DNA of 47,135 bases from an uncultured Collinsella sp. (GCA_900757185.1 CAAEMX010000041.1:1-47135), one strand, 5' to 3'; shown: positions 15,619-23,430, counted from the first letter of the stretch. The notes: generated by a model from the sequence alone, not told the origin. Program-made: numbers and translations.

Positions 15619-15664
15619 GCTGGCTTAAAGACCCATTTGATTCCGACCGAACAAGGGAGCAAAC

Positions 15665-16495
15665 ATGGATCGCAGTAAGGTACCTGCCGTTCTATCCATC
15701 GCAGGATCCGATTCCAGCGGTGGCGCCGGCATTCAGGCCGACATCAAGACCATCACGGCGCACCGCCTGTATGCCGAGACGGCCATCACCGCCATCACCG
15801 CACAAAACACGCTCGGTGTCACCGCCGTGCAGAATATCTCCCCTGATATCGTCGCTGCGCAGATCGACGCCGTATTTGACGATATCCGCCCCAGCGCCGT
15901 CAAGATCGGCATGGTTTCCTCTGCCGAGATTATCGAGGTTATCGCCGACCGCCTGAGCGCCTGGAACGCGACAAACGTGGTCGTCGACCCCGTCATGGTA
16001 GCCACCTCGGGCGCACGGCTGATTGCCGAAGATGCCGCCGAGGCGCTCACCCGCCGCCTGTTCCCACTAGCAACCGTCATCACGCCCAATATTCCCGAGG
16101 CCATGGCCCTGCTTGACTACGAGGTCGACTCCGAGCGCACACAGCAAAATGCTGCCATGCTCCTCACCCGCCGCTTTGGTTGCGCATCCCTCGTTAAGGG
16201 TGGGCATCTTGTCAACGAGGCCAACGATGTATTGGCCGAACCCGCGCCACTCGATGACGAGGGCAACCATCTGGGCGATCCGCTCACCACGTGGTTCCGC
16301 CACAAGCGCATCGAGACCGACAACACACACGGCACCGGCTGCACGCTTTCGTCCGCCATCGCCTGCGCGCTGGCCCAGGGCATGGATCTTGCCGATGCCG
16401 TCAATGCGGGCAAGGCATACCTGACAGGCGCTCTCGCCGCTGGCTTTGACATGGGCAAAGGCTCCGGCCCTGTCAACCACATGTGGCAGTACTAA
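15665..16495 (+). CDS. thiD: Hydroxymethylpyrimidine/phosphomethylpyrimidine kinase ThiD
   Basis: ThiD phosphorylates HMP and HMP-phosphate to HMP-pyrophosphate, the step after ThiC. The 276-residue ribokinase-fold protein shows the substrate motif AGSDSSGGAGIQADIK (about 13-28). It also has NVVVDPVMVATSGARL, ITPNIPEA, and the anion-hole/base motif DNTHGTGCTLSSAIA near residue 220. The ATG follows AAGGGAG. It lies 180 bp behind thiC on the same strand, with a probable terminator and a -10 between them. No thiE, thiM or thiG is present in the window. Confidence 0.95.
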   Translation: MDRSKVPAVLSIAGSDSSGGAGIQADIKTITAHRLYAETAITAITAQNTLGVTAVQNISPDIVAAQIDAVFDDIRPSAVKIGMVSSAEIIEVIADRLSAWNATNVVVDPVMVATSGARLIAEDAAEALTRRLFPLATVITPNIPEAMALLDYEVDSERTQQNAAMLLTRRFGCASLVKGGHLVNEANDVLAEPAPLDDEGNHLGDPLTTWFRHKRIETDNTHGTGCTLSSAIACALAQGMDLADAVNAGKAYLTGALAAGFDMGKGSGPVNHMWQY

Positions 16496-16539
16496 ATAGC
16501 CAGTAACCTGCCAAAAAAAGACAGGCTACCTTGCACCAA

Positions 16540-16610
16540 AAACCGTCGCAACATTCGATGAAAATCGTGCAAACGCGAAAAATCATCGGATGTTGCGACG
16601 GTTTGATTTT
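16540..16610 (+). terminator. Long near-perfect palindrome after thiD
   Basis: Arms 16540-16561 and 16583-16604 (AAACCGTCGCAACAT... and its inverse) match at 21 of 22 positions around a 21-nt AT-rich centre. GATTTTAG follows. It lies 44 bp past the thiD stop and probably terminates that transcript. The arms are unusually long for a terminator. Confidence 0.75.
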
Positions 16611-16640
16611 AGATAGCGGTCGAGCAAAGGACCGGGGCGC

Positions 16641-17252
16641 CTATTCGTCGGCGAGCTGGATGCCGAGCAGGCCCGAGAGTGCCAACGCCTGCTCGGCATT
16701 AACCGTCAGGCCACGCAGCTCATGGTAGTCGCCCGAGACGACAGGAGCCGCGAACGTACAACACGATACATCCACGCCGGAAAGCGGCGTCTTGAACACA
16801 TCGATTCGCGTCAGGTCGCAGCCGTCCAAGCGCAATTGCCCCAGCTTTGCCCCCTGGAGTGCGGCCTCGGTCAAACGCGTGTCACGCGCAGCCATGGGGC
16901 CAATGCTTCCCTCCGAAAGGTTCGCATAGCTCAAATCGCACGATGTAAACGACACGCTCGACAGACGCGCCCTGAGCAAGTTGAGCCCCGGCGCCGAGCA
17001 GTCAACGAAGTCGCAGCGGTTGAGCCAGCAGCCTTCCATGTTGCAGCGGATAAAGCGGCAACCGCGAAACACCACGTCGCGAAACGTCGAGCCGCTCCAG
17101 TCAACGCTATCGAACTCGCAAGATCGGAACACGACGCCATCGAAGGTCGCGCCGTTCGCCACGTCGCAGGCAAGATCCAAATCCTCAAAAGCGGTATTGG
17201 AGACGAGCTCATCGCCCTCGGCAAAGAGGTCGATGAGCTCGTCCATGCCCAT
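16641..17252 (-). CDS. Pentapeptide-repeat-like protein
   Basis: The predicted 203-residue protein contains a run of imperfect five-residue repeats of the A(D/N)LXX type, often with F, L or C at the centre. Examples are STFRDVVFRGCRF, CDFVDC, CDLSYANLSEG, AALQGAKLGQLRLDGCDL. They run from about residue 25 to 165. Such repeats fold as a right-handed quadrilateral beta-helix. Functions vary (DNA mimicry, scaffold), and none can be assigned here. The cysteine content is high. The start is uncertain: ATGs at 17252 and 17246 both lack a strong ribosome site, and the open frame runs further up through a palindrome that ends the next gene. Confidence 0.75.
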   Translation of the reverse strand: MGMDELIDLFAEGDELVSNTAFEDLDLACDVANGATFDGVVFRSCEFDSVDWSGSTFRDVVFRGCRFIRCNMEGCWLNRCDFVDCSAPGLNLLRARLSSVSFTSCDLSYANLSEGSIGPMAARDTRLTEAALQGAKLGQLRLDGCDLTRIDVFKTPLSGVDVSCCTFAAPVVSGDYHELRGLTVNAEQALALSGLLGIQLADE

Positions 17253-17283
17253 ATGGCAGCCAATCCGTTCGTTTACCCGGGCA

Positions 17284-17322
17284 AAACCACCACAAAGGTG
17301 CCTGTCCCCTTTGCGGTGGTTT
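17284..17322 (-). terminator. Palindrome with GGGACAGGCACC centre, after the SGNH hydrolase gene
   Basis: AAACCACCACAAAGG (17284-17298) pairs with 17308-17322 at 14 of 15 positions. On the minus strand it ends in TTTTGCC. It starts 9 bp beyond the SGNH stop codon and likely serves as that gene's terminator. Confidence 0.65.
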
Positions 17323-17331
17323 GGGGCCGTG

Positions 17332-17991
17332 CTACTCACCGAGCATCTCTTTGAGCTTGGCTGCCACGGCATGTCCCAAGCTCTCGTGGCTTTCGGGCAT
17401 CATATGCAGATAGTCGATATCGCCCGGCTCGGCAAACTCGGCGGCATTCAAAAAGTCGCAGCCAAACTGCTCGGCCACGTGCGCATAGTACTCGCCAAAA
17501 TGTTCAGATGCCTCGACGGAACGCTCGTCAAAATCGGTCATATATACATCGGCGATCTGCGGCTTGATCTTGATAGGAGCCATCAGCAGGATGCGCGGGC
17601 AAGGCGCAGCGTCGGTCCACGGAAACGCGCGGACGGCGCGAATCAGCGCCATGGCGCCACGGGCGATATCGGAAGCTGTCACGTTAAAGACCGTCTTACA
17701 GTCGTTGGTGCCCAGCATGATCACAATGGCGTCCAGCGGCTTATGAGCCTCGAGCAGCATCGGAAGCGCGCGAATGCCGTTGAGGTTAGTGTCCAGATGG
17801 CACATGTCGTCGCGTACCGTCGTGCGGCCGTTGAGGCCTTCTTCAATTACATGCCAGCCCTCGCCTAAGTCACGTTGGACCACGCCACACCAGCGCACAT
17901 CCTGCGCATAGCGCACCGCGGTACCGTCGCGCATGCCCGCCGGATCGTAACCATAGGTGTTGCTGTCACCAAAGCACAGAACGTTTTTCAT
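17332..17991 (-). CDS. SGNH/GDSL-family hydrolase
   Basis: This is a 220-residue esterase-fold protein. Block I FGDSNTYG (nucleophile Ser about residue 10), block II glycine in GLNGRTT, block III GTND and a C-terminal HMMPESH with the catalytic histidine follow the SGNH order. There is no signal peptide, so it acts in the cytoplasm. Such enzymes deacylate or deacetylate sugars, lipids or acyl esters, and the substrate is unknown. The start at 17991 follows GGGGAG and begins MKNVLCFGDSN. Twenty-five residues of upstream open frame run through the terminator of the next gene and are not used. Confidence 0.88.
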   Translation of the reverse strand: MKNVLCFGDSNTYGYDPAGMRDGTAVRYAQDVRWCGVVQRDLGEGWHVIEEGLNGRTTVRDDMCHLDTNLNGIRALPMLLEAHKPLDAIVIMLGTNDCKTVFNVTASDIARGAMALIRAVRAFPWTDAAPCPRILLMAPIKIKPQIADVYMTDFDERSVEASEHFGEYYAHVAEQFGCDFLNAAEFAEPGDIDYLHMMPESHESLGHAVAAKLKEMLGE

Positions 17992-18007
17992 CGTAAGCTC
18001 CCCACTC

Positions 18008-18044
18008 AATAAAAAGCCGACAGGAGCAGCCTCTCCCGTCGGCT
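18008..18044 (-). terminator. Terminator of the macrodomain gene
   Basis: On the minus strand AGCCGAC (18044-18038), with an inner GGGAG/CTCCT stem, pairs with GTCGGCT (18021-18015), followed by TTTTATT. It is a standard intrinsic terminator 25 bp past the stop. Confidence 0.85.
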
Positions 18045-18069
18045 CGGTATATCGCATCACGAGCACCGT

Positions 18070-19203
18070 TTACAGGTACTTGCGCCAGTCGTCGTCATCC
18101 TCGTCATCCTCGGCAGCGGTCTGAGCCTGCTCGGCGGCACGGGCGGCTGCGGCGCGGGCGGCAACCTGAGCATAGGACTCCTCGTTTTGCTCGGGGAAGT
18201 TTGCCAGCACGTGCTCGAATTTGGCGAAGTCCTCGTCCCAGCGCGTAGAGGGCACGGCAAAGAAGACCTGCTTGACCTTGAAGTCGCCCGATGCGAGCTC
18301 CTTGCGGAAGAGCTCGGCCACGGCCTCTGCGTCAAAGCCGTTGTTCTCGCAGCCCCAAGCACCCAGTACGAGCTTCTCGCGGCCAAGCTCATCGCAGATG
18401 GCGAGCACAAAGCGAATGCGGTCGCGCAGGGCGTCAAGCAAGGCATCGTCGCTCACGCGGTACTCCTGGCGAGCACGCTTGGCGTTGGGTGCAGCGGCGA
18501 CGATCACGTCGGCATAGGCGTGCACATGCTTGCGCTCGAAGCGCACCGCGGGCACCACCAGCGCACGGTTGCGGTACAGCTCACAGTTGATGTTGCGGCG
18601 ACGGTTCTCACCGTACCATTTACGCTGCTTATCGAGGACGTTGTACAGATACGAATCGGCGCACAGCGTGGCCTCCTGGCCCAGATAACCCTGAATATAT
18701 CCACCGCCCGGATTGGTAAACGAGGCAAAGGCGAGCACGGCCATGTCGCAGAACTGCGCATAGCCGCGACCGTTATCGAGGATTGCCTGCGTGGCGGAGG
18801 CATCAAGCACAGTGACCTCGGGCAGGACCGGAGCGGGCTCCTCAGCAGGCGCGGACTCAGCTTCGGCGATTTCCTCGGCAGGCTCCTCGACGGGCTCGGG
18901 CGCCGCCTCGGTCTCGGGCGCCGCCTCGACCTCGGCAGTCTCCGCGTTCTCGACGTCCTCGGCGACCTGCTCTTCGGGGGCCACAGCAGTCTGAACCTTG
19001 GCCTTCATCGCCGCGACAAAGCCGGCGGGCATGCCGTCAAACTCGCGAACACCAGCAAGCGAACGCTCGATATCCTTGGCGCAGGCCTCGGACACAGTCA
19101 TCACATGGCGCTCGGCGGCCTTGGCACGGGCCTCGCGCTTGGGATTGGGCTGACCCGCTCGGTTGGACCTGCGGTTACGGTTCCTGTTGTCGACGTCTGC
19201 CAT
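18070..19203 (-). CDS. TIGR02452-type macrodomain / microbial PARG-like protein with altered catalytic motif
   Basis: The 377-residue protein has a poly(ADP-ribose) glycohydrolase-like macrodomain. The ADP-ribose loop NPGGGYIQGYLGQEA is at residues 164-178, and LGAWGCENNGF is near 285. Active bacterial-type PARGs read GGG-X6-8-QEE, with the second Glu catalytic. Here that position is Ala178 (codon GCC, 18672-18670), so hydrolysis may be lost or changed while binding remains. A Glu/Ala/Pro-rich linker (about 72-128) separates a helical N-terminal part from the core, and an acidic tail (EDDEDDDDW) ends the protein. The ATG follows AGGAAAGG. The gene is followed by its own terminator. Confidence 0.85.
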   Translation of the reverse strand: MADVDNRNRNRRSNRAGQPNPKREARAKAAERHVMTVSEACAKDIERSLAGVREFDGMPAGFVAAMKAKVQTAVAPEEQVAEDVENAETAEVEAAPETEAAPEPVEEPAEEIAEAESAPAEEPAPVLPEVTVLDASATQAILDNGRGYAQFCDMAVLAFASFTNPGGGYIQGYLGQEATLCADSYLYNVLDKQRKWYGENRRRNINCELYRNRALVVPAVRFERKHVHAYADVIVAAAPNAKRARQEYRVSDDALLDALRDRIRFVLAICDELGREKLVLGAWGCENNGFDAEAVAELFRKELASGDFKVKQVFFAVPSTRWDEDFAKFEHVLANFPEQNEESYAQVAARAAAARAAEQAQTAAEDDEDDDDWRKYL

Positions 19204-19268
19204 ACATGGCCACCTTTCCTGTCGCTGCCGCTATCGGCTTTTCCCATCCATGATACCCCGCCGCGCAC

Positions 19269-19297
19269 AAAAAAGACGGCCCCGAAGGACCGCCTTT
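19269..19297 (-). terminator. Terminator of the Bax-inhibitor-1 gene
   Basis: On the minus strand AAAGGCGGTCC and GGGCCGTCTTT pair around TTCG, then TTTTTT follows. The stem is strong and lies about 45 bp past the stop. Confidence 0.88.
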
Positions 19298-19343
19298 CGC
19301 ATCGTTTTACCGTGTCCGGCAGGAAGCATCGCAATGCCGCGTT

Positions 19344-20039
19344 TTAATCGCGACGGCCGAGGATGTTCAGGATGCGTAGGAACACGTTGATAATGTCCAC
19401 GAACAGATTGGACGCCATGAGCACCGCATTGGGCAGCGTAGGCGGCACCGTCGTGGCCACATAGGTGTCGTAGCCAATAAAGCCGGCAAACACCACAATC
19501 ACGATCAGGTCGGTGATGGACTGCGAAACGCCCATGAACATCAGCACGATCTCGACCAGAATCGTGGCAAGCAAGATGCCAAAACCAATGCCATACACAC
19601 GCTGGAAGAACTTGGGGAAGGTCACGCCCAGCGCACCAAAGACAAAGGTGATGGCGGCCGTGGCGATAAAGGCGGTGTTAATGGTAGGCAGGTCGTAGTT
19701 GGCAAGACCAAACGACGCCGTCAGGCCAAAGGTGCTCGCAAAGACCACGTAGCCCACGAGCGACAGGCCCACGGACTGTTTGCTGGCAGCAGCCGACATC
19801 ATGACCATGCCAACGATGGTCAAAATAAATGAGCCAAAGACCAGCGGCAAAGCGGCGCCGCTCATCATCATGCGCGCAAATGACATGGTGCTCGTAAAGT
19901 AAGCACCGGCGCCCATGGCGCAAAAGCCCAAAAAGATCAGAGCAGACATGACAAGGTTGTACGCGCGCGGCGACATCTCCTTGGCACGGCTTGCGCCGGT
20001 CTCGATGGGGCCATTCTGATAGCCCTGGATATCGTTCAT
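19344..20039 (-). CDS. Bax inhibitor-1 / YccA family membrane protein
   Basis: The 231-residue integral membrane protein has about seven hydrophobic segments and the family end pattern GFIGYDTY ... LFVDIINVFLRIL. Bacterial homologues such as YetJ act as pH-sensitive calcium leak channels, and YccA modulates FtsH. Which applies here is unknown. The N-terminal 25 residues are polar and cytoplasmic. The ATG follows GAAAGGA. It stands alone between a small unknown gene and the macrodomain gene, all on the minus strand, with its own terminator. Confidence 0.9.
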   Translation of the reverse strand: MNDIQGYQNGPIETGASRAKEMSPRAYNLVMSALIFLGFCAMGAGAYFTSTMSFARMMMSGAALPLVFGSFILTIVGMVMMSAAASKQSVGLSLVGYVVFASTFGLTASFGLANYDLPTINTAFIATAAITFVFGALGVTFPKFFQRVYGIGFGILLATILVEIVLMFMGVSQSITDLIVIVVFAGFIGYDTYVATTVPPTLPNAVLMASNLFVDIINVFLRILNILGRRD

Positions 20040-20119
20040 AGGTTCGTCCTTTCAAAAAGCACCGCGACGGCGCCGTAGCTGACAAGTTTCCTGCCATTGT
20101 ACCCGAACGCCACGCGTTC

Positions 20120-20458
20120 TTACCTGCGGCGCTCGCCCTCGAGCGTACGATCAAAAGCCCAGACCCACCAACGCATCACGTGCGCCTGCGAGCCGTCCGC
20201 CCGCTCACGCGTTTGGTCCTCTAGATACAACTCGGTCGCATGTCCGCCAAAACGTACCTTATAGGTTGCCGTACGAATGCCGTGAACCGTCAGGCCAAAA
20301 CCGGTGGACGAGACAATCTCGTCAATCGTAAAGCAGCGACCGTCAACCCAGCAGACGGTAACCGGCACAACCTGTCCGCCCGCGAGAATGCGAGCCACGA
20401 CGTCCACATACTGCTTGTGCACGCGCCGAGTTTTGCCGTCTGTCTGTCGATATTCCAT
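20120..20458 (-). CDS. Hypothetical protein (112 aa)
   Basis: I do not recognise this protein. It starts MEYRQTDGKTRRVHKQYVDVV and has a tryptophan-rich C-terminal segment (MRWWVWAFDRT). The middle (TVHGIRTATYKVRFGG) looks like a small beta-rich fold. There is no membrane span or signal peptide. The codon use fits the genome, so I think it is real. The start is uncertain: AGGGG lies only 2 nt before the ATG at 20458, and the alternative ATG at 20479 has no ribosome site. It is divergent from the phosphate transporter gene. Confidence 0.6.
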   Translation of the reverse strand: MEYRQTDGKTRRVHKQYVDVVARILAGGQVVPVTVCWVDGRCFTIDEIVSSTGFGLTVHGIRTATYKVRFGGHATELYLEDQTRERADGSQAHVMRWWVWAFDRTLEGERRR

Positions 20459-20644
20459 GGCCCCTATTATCGAACGCATGTTTGCATGTTGTAAAGCGAA
20501 CAGACTGTGGTTTTGGAGTGTCGGAGCAAACGCACGCGTCCGCATGGCGTGTTAGCAAAAAGAACGACCGCGGTCAACAGGGCTAATATTCAATTTTAGT
20601 ACCAAAAAATTCACTTCTCCCATCAGAACTCCGTAAAGAAACCC

Positions 20645-20678
20645 GCAGGAGGTGATACGATTTATCATGTTTTTGTAA
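20645..20678 (+). other. Perfect Shine-Dalgarno sequence with a three-codon ORF in the pit leader
   Basis: AGGAGGTGAT, a full complement of the usual 16S 3' end, precedes ATG TTT TTG TAA (20667-20678) by about 10 nt, 30 bp upstream of the phosphate transporter start. The transporter's own ATG has only a weak ribosome site, so a leader peptide or ribosome-loading site is possible. Confidence 0.4.
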
Positions 20679-20708
20679 CGAGTCTGCAAATATCGAGAAA
20701 GCCCATAT

Positions 20709-21758
20709 ATGGACGTAACGTTCTCAACCTTCCTCGGCCAGCTTGTGTCGAACCCAGTCCTTGCCGTCACCGTGATCCTCGCGCTCGGCGCCATCTTCGT
20801 CAACGGATGGACCGACGCGCCCAACGCCATCGCGACCTGCGTCACCACGCGCTGCATGCCCGCCCGCGCCGCCATCCTCATGAGCGCCGCATTCAACTTC
20901 TTGGGCGTGCTCATCATGACGCACTTTAACGCGAGCGTCGCCAACACCATCTCACATATCGTCGACTTTGGCGGAAACAGCACCATGGCACTCGCGTGCC
21001 TCTGTGCGGCGCTGTTCTCCATCGTCGTCTACGGTGCTACGGCATCGCGTTTTGGTATCCCCACTTCGCAAAGCCACAGCCTCATCGCCGGCCTGACCGG
21101 AGCTGCTATCGCCCTCGGTGGTGCCAACAGCGTCAACATTCACGAGTGGATGAAGGTTATCTACGGCCTGGCGCTCTCCATTGGCCTGGGCTTTGTCATG
21201 GGCTGGATCCTGTGCAAGCTCGTCTCGATTCTTTTCGCCGCCGCCAACAGGCGACGCGCCAACGTTTTCTTTAAATATGCTCAGATTGCGAGTGCCGCGG
21301 CCATGAGCTTTATGCACGGCGCGCAGGATGGACAGAAGTTCATCGGCGTGCTCTTTTTAGGTGTCGCCTTCGCCAACGGCCAGACTAGCGTCGGCGACGC
21401 CGGCATCCCCATCTGGATCATGCTGCTGTGCTCGGCCACCATGGGCATCGGCACCAGTGTGGGCGGCGAGCGCATCATCAAGTCCGTCGGCCAGAGCATG
21501 GTCAAGCTCGAAAAGTACCAGGGCTTCTCCGCCGACCTGGCGGGCGCCGCGAACCTGCTGCTTGCCACCCTTACCGGCATCCCCGTGTCCTCCACGCACA
21601 TCAAGACCTGCGCCATCATGGGCGTCGGTGCCGTCAAACGCCTCTCGGCCATCAACTTCGGCGTCGTCAAGGACATGATGTTCACCTGGTTCTTCACCTT
21701 CCCCGCCTGCGGACTCATCAGCTTTGTCATGGCCAAGCTGTTCATGATGTTCCTCTAG
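20709..21758 (+). CDS. pit: PiT-family inorganic phosphate transporter
   Basis: PiT proteins carry metal-phosphate complexes into the cell by proton symport, as low-affinity systems. The 349-residue protein has about ten membrane segments. It carries two copies of the family repeat, NGWTDAPNAIAT near residue 33 (the usual GANDxxNA variant) and the C-terminal GIPVSSTHIKTCAIMGVG, with FGIPTSQSHSLIAG ending the first half. The direct ribosome site is weak (GAGAAAG). A DUF47 gene follows 67 bp downstream, the usual partner. The high-affinity Pst system lies about 5 kb away. Confidence 0.93.
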   Translation: MDVTFSTFLGQLVSNPVLAVTVILALGAIFVNGWTDAPNAIATCVTTRCMPARAAILMSAAFNFLGVLIMTHFNASVANTISHIVDFGGNSTMALACLCAALFSIVVYGATASRFGIPTSQSHSLIAGLTGAAIALGGANSVNIHEWMKVIYGLALSIGLGFVMGWILCKLVSILFAAANRRRANVFFKYAQIASAAAMSFMHGAQDGQKFIGVLFLGVAFANGQTSVGDAGIPIWIMLLCSATMGIGTSVGGERIIKSVGQSMVKLEKYQGFSADLAGAANLLLATLTGIPVSSTHIKTCAIMGVGAVKRLSAINFGVVKDMMFTWFFTFPACGLISFVMAKLFMMFL

Positions 21759-21825
21759 CCACACCGAGCGTCCATCCGGACCGCAAAACTTCGCCCACCC
21801 GTCTTCGCCTCGAAAGGACCCACTC

Positions 21826-22449
21826 ATGGCAAAGAAACCCGATTCATTCTACTTTGACAACTACGTCGCCTGCGCCGACCTTGCCGTCCAGGCCGCCGAG
21901 CTGCTTACCAAGATTTTCGAGAACTTCGATCCCGCGAAGATTCACGATATGCTCGACAAGATGCACGCGATCGAGCATGCGGCCGACAAGAAGCACCATG
22001 AGCTTGAGGACGCCCTGCTCACGGCCTTTATCACCCCGCTTGAGCGCGAGGACCTGGATCTGATGAGCTGCTCGCTCGACACCGTGCTCGACCGTATCGA
22101 GGGCGTCGTGCAGCGCGTCTACTTCACCAACATCCAGAGCATCCATCCCGACGCCATCGTCATCGCCCACAAGGTGACCGACGCCTGCCGCGCCATGAAG
22201 GACCTGATGGTCGAGCTGCCCAACTACCGCAAGTCCAAGACGCTGCGCGAGCTCGTCATCCAGATCAACACCATCGAGTCCGAGGCCGACGAGCTCTATA
22301 TCAACGCCATGCGTAACCTGCACGTTAACGGCAAGGACCCGCTCGAGGTTATCGCCTGGCGTGACGTGTACGCCTTCCTGGAGTACTGCGCCGACTGCTG
22401 CGAGAATGTGGCCGATGTCGTGGATTCGATTGTCATGAAGAACAGTTAA
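21826..22449 (+). CDS. DUF47 (PhoU-like) family protein, Pit accessory
   Basis: DUF47 proteins are helical PhoU relatives usually encoded directly after pit, and they are thought to modulate the transporter. The 207-residue product shows long helices with the typical EHAADKKHHELEDAL and NTIESEADELY metal-contact stretches and a cysteine-rich YCADCCENVADVVDSI end. The ATG follows GAAAGGA. Co-transcription with pit is likely. A long palindrome begins 5 bp past the stop. Confidence 0.92.
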   Translation: MAKKPDSFYFDNYVACADLAVQAAELLTKIFENFDPAKIHDMLDKMHAIEHAADKKHHELEDALLTAFITPLEREDLDLMSCSLDTVLDRIEGVVQRVYFTNIQSIHPDAIVIAHKVTDACRAMKDLMVELPNYRKSKTLRELVIQINTIESEADELYINAMRNLHVNGKDPLEVIAWRDVYAFLEYCADCCENVADVVDSIVMKNS

Positions 22450-22454
22450 TTGGG

Positions 22455-22562
22455 GGTACGTGTCCCGGCGGCGAAGGGCCGGCCACGGTTTGCTTTCTCA
22501 CTCCGGCTGCTTTGCAGAGTCGTTCGAAAGTAAACCGTGGCCGGCCCTTCGCCTTACGTACC
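22455..22562. repeat. Long palindrome (27-bp arms) after the DUF47 gene
   Basis: Arms 22471-22497 and 22526-22552 match at 26 of 27 positions around a 28-nt centre. An outer pair GGTACGT/ACGTACC (22455-22461, 22556-22562) extends the structure. No T-run follows on the plus strand, so simple intrinsic termination is not obvious. Confidence 0.8.
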
Positions 22563-22734
22563 ACCATTGGGAACTTTGGCTGATAGATTTAGCGCGATGG
22601 GGGGGTTCGGCTGAAGGGACCTTTGGTATCCGTTCGGACACTTTGGCCCTTGATGAGCGTTTGGCTGATTGCTGCTTTGGGTACTCTTTGGGTTACTTTT
22701 GGTTTGTTTGATTTTTAATTTTAGGAGGGCTTGT

Positions 22735-23265
22735 ATGTCTTATTTGGATCTGGCTCGTGGTCGGTATTCTTGTCGTTCTTTTGAGGACCGTTCTGTTGAG
22801 CAGGCTGTGGTGGATGCCATTGTTGAGGCTGGGCGTATTGCTCCTTCTGCTTGTAATAATCATCCAGCCCGTGTGATGGTGCTGGATACGCCTGAGCTGT
22901 TGGAGAAGGCTGCTGCTTGTCAGCCTCGGTTTGCTCGTGATGGGTCTATCTTTGGAGCTCCGCTTGTCTTCCTTATTTGCAGCGTTACCGATGATGCTTG
23001 GGTGCGCCCGTATGACCAGATGAATTCCAGTGAAATCGATACGTCCATCGTGTGCGACCAGATGATGATGGAGGCCACCGAGCAGGGCCTGGGAACGTGC
23101 TGGGTATGCCATTTTAAGCCTGAGGTGGCACAGGAGCAGTTCAATCTGCCCAAGGGCGTCTATCCCTATCACATGCTCGTCTGTGGCTATCCCGCCGACC
23201 ACATCGCCGATCCCGAGCATCGCGAGGCCCGCACTATTCCCCTCTCCAACTTCCTCCTCAAGTAG
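22735..23265 (+). CDS. Nitroreductase family protein
   Basis: This is a flavin-dependent oxidoreductase of the nitroreductase fold, 176 residues. It has the N-terminal FMN phosphate motif RGRYSCRSF, the SACNNHPARVMV block and the C-terminal GLGTCWVCHF and VCGYP blocks. Substrates (quinones, nitro compounds, others) cannot be told. The ATG follows AGGAGGG. Codon use is odd. Only about 3 of the first 70 codons after the ATG end in C and about 43 end in T, while about 26 of the last 41 end in C, the local norm. The T-rich style also covers the leader from 22563. This points to recombination or transfer of the 5' part. Confidence 0.9.
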   Translation: MSYLDLARGRYSCRSFEDRSVEQAVVDAIVEAGRIAPSACNNHPARVMVLDTPELLEKAAACQPRFARDGSIFGAPLVFLICSVTDDAWVRPYDQMNSSEIDTSIVCDQMMMEATEQGLGTCWVCHFKPEVAQEQFNLPKGVYPYHMLVCGYPADHIADPEHREARTIPLSNFLLK

Positions 23266-23308
23266 TTTTTAGACATACCTTAAAATCTACCTTTTACCAC
23301 GCGCCCTT

Positions 23309-23351
23309 CGCCGAGTTCTGTCCTATCGCATGCAGAGCTCGGCGTTTTGTT
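23309..23351 (+). terminator. Nitroreductase gene terminator
   Basis: CGCCGAG (23309-23315) pairs with CTCGGCG (23338-23344), followed by TTTTGTTT. It lies 43 bp past the stop. Confidence 0.8.
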
Positions 23352-23372
23352 TCCCAACCCGTATACAGCCAC

Positions 23373-23401
23373 AAAAAAGGAGCCCGCAGGTGCGAGCTCC
23401 T
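23373..23401 (-). terminator. divIVA terminator, end of the division-cluster transcript
   Basis: On the minus strand AGGAGCtCGC and GCGgGCTCCT pair around ACCT, then TTTTTTGT follows. This is a strong terminator 30 bp past the last gene of the cluster. Confidence 0.88.
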
Positions 23402-23430
23402 CTTAAGGACACTAGATTGTAGCTCTGATG

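Noticed and set aside
15485..15664. Possible tRNA in the thiC-thiD gap (GGGTTCGAC resembles a T-arm)
   Set aside because: The GGTTCGA box lies in a terminator-like stem. No acceptor stem, anticodon arm or D-arm can be formed around it.
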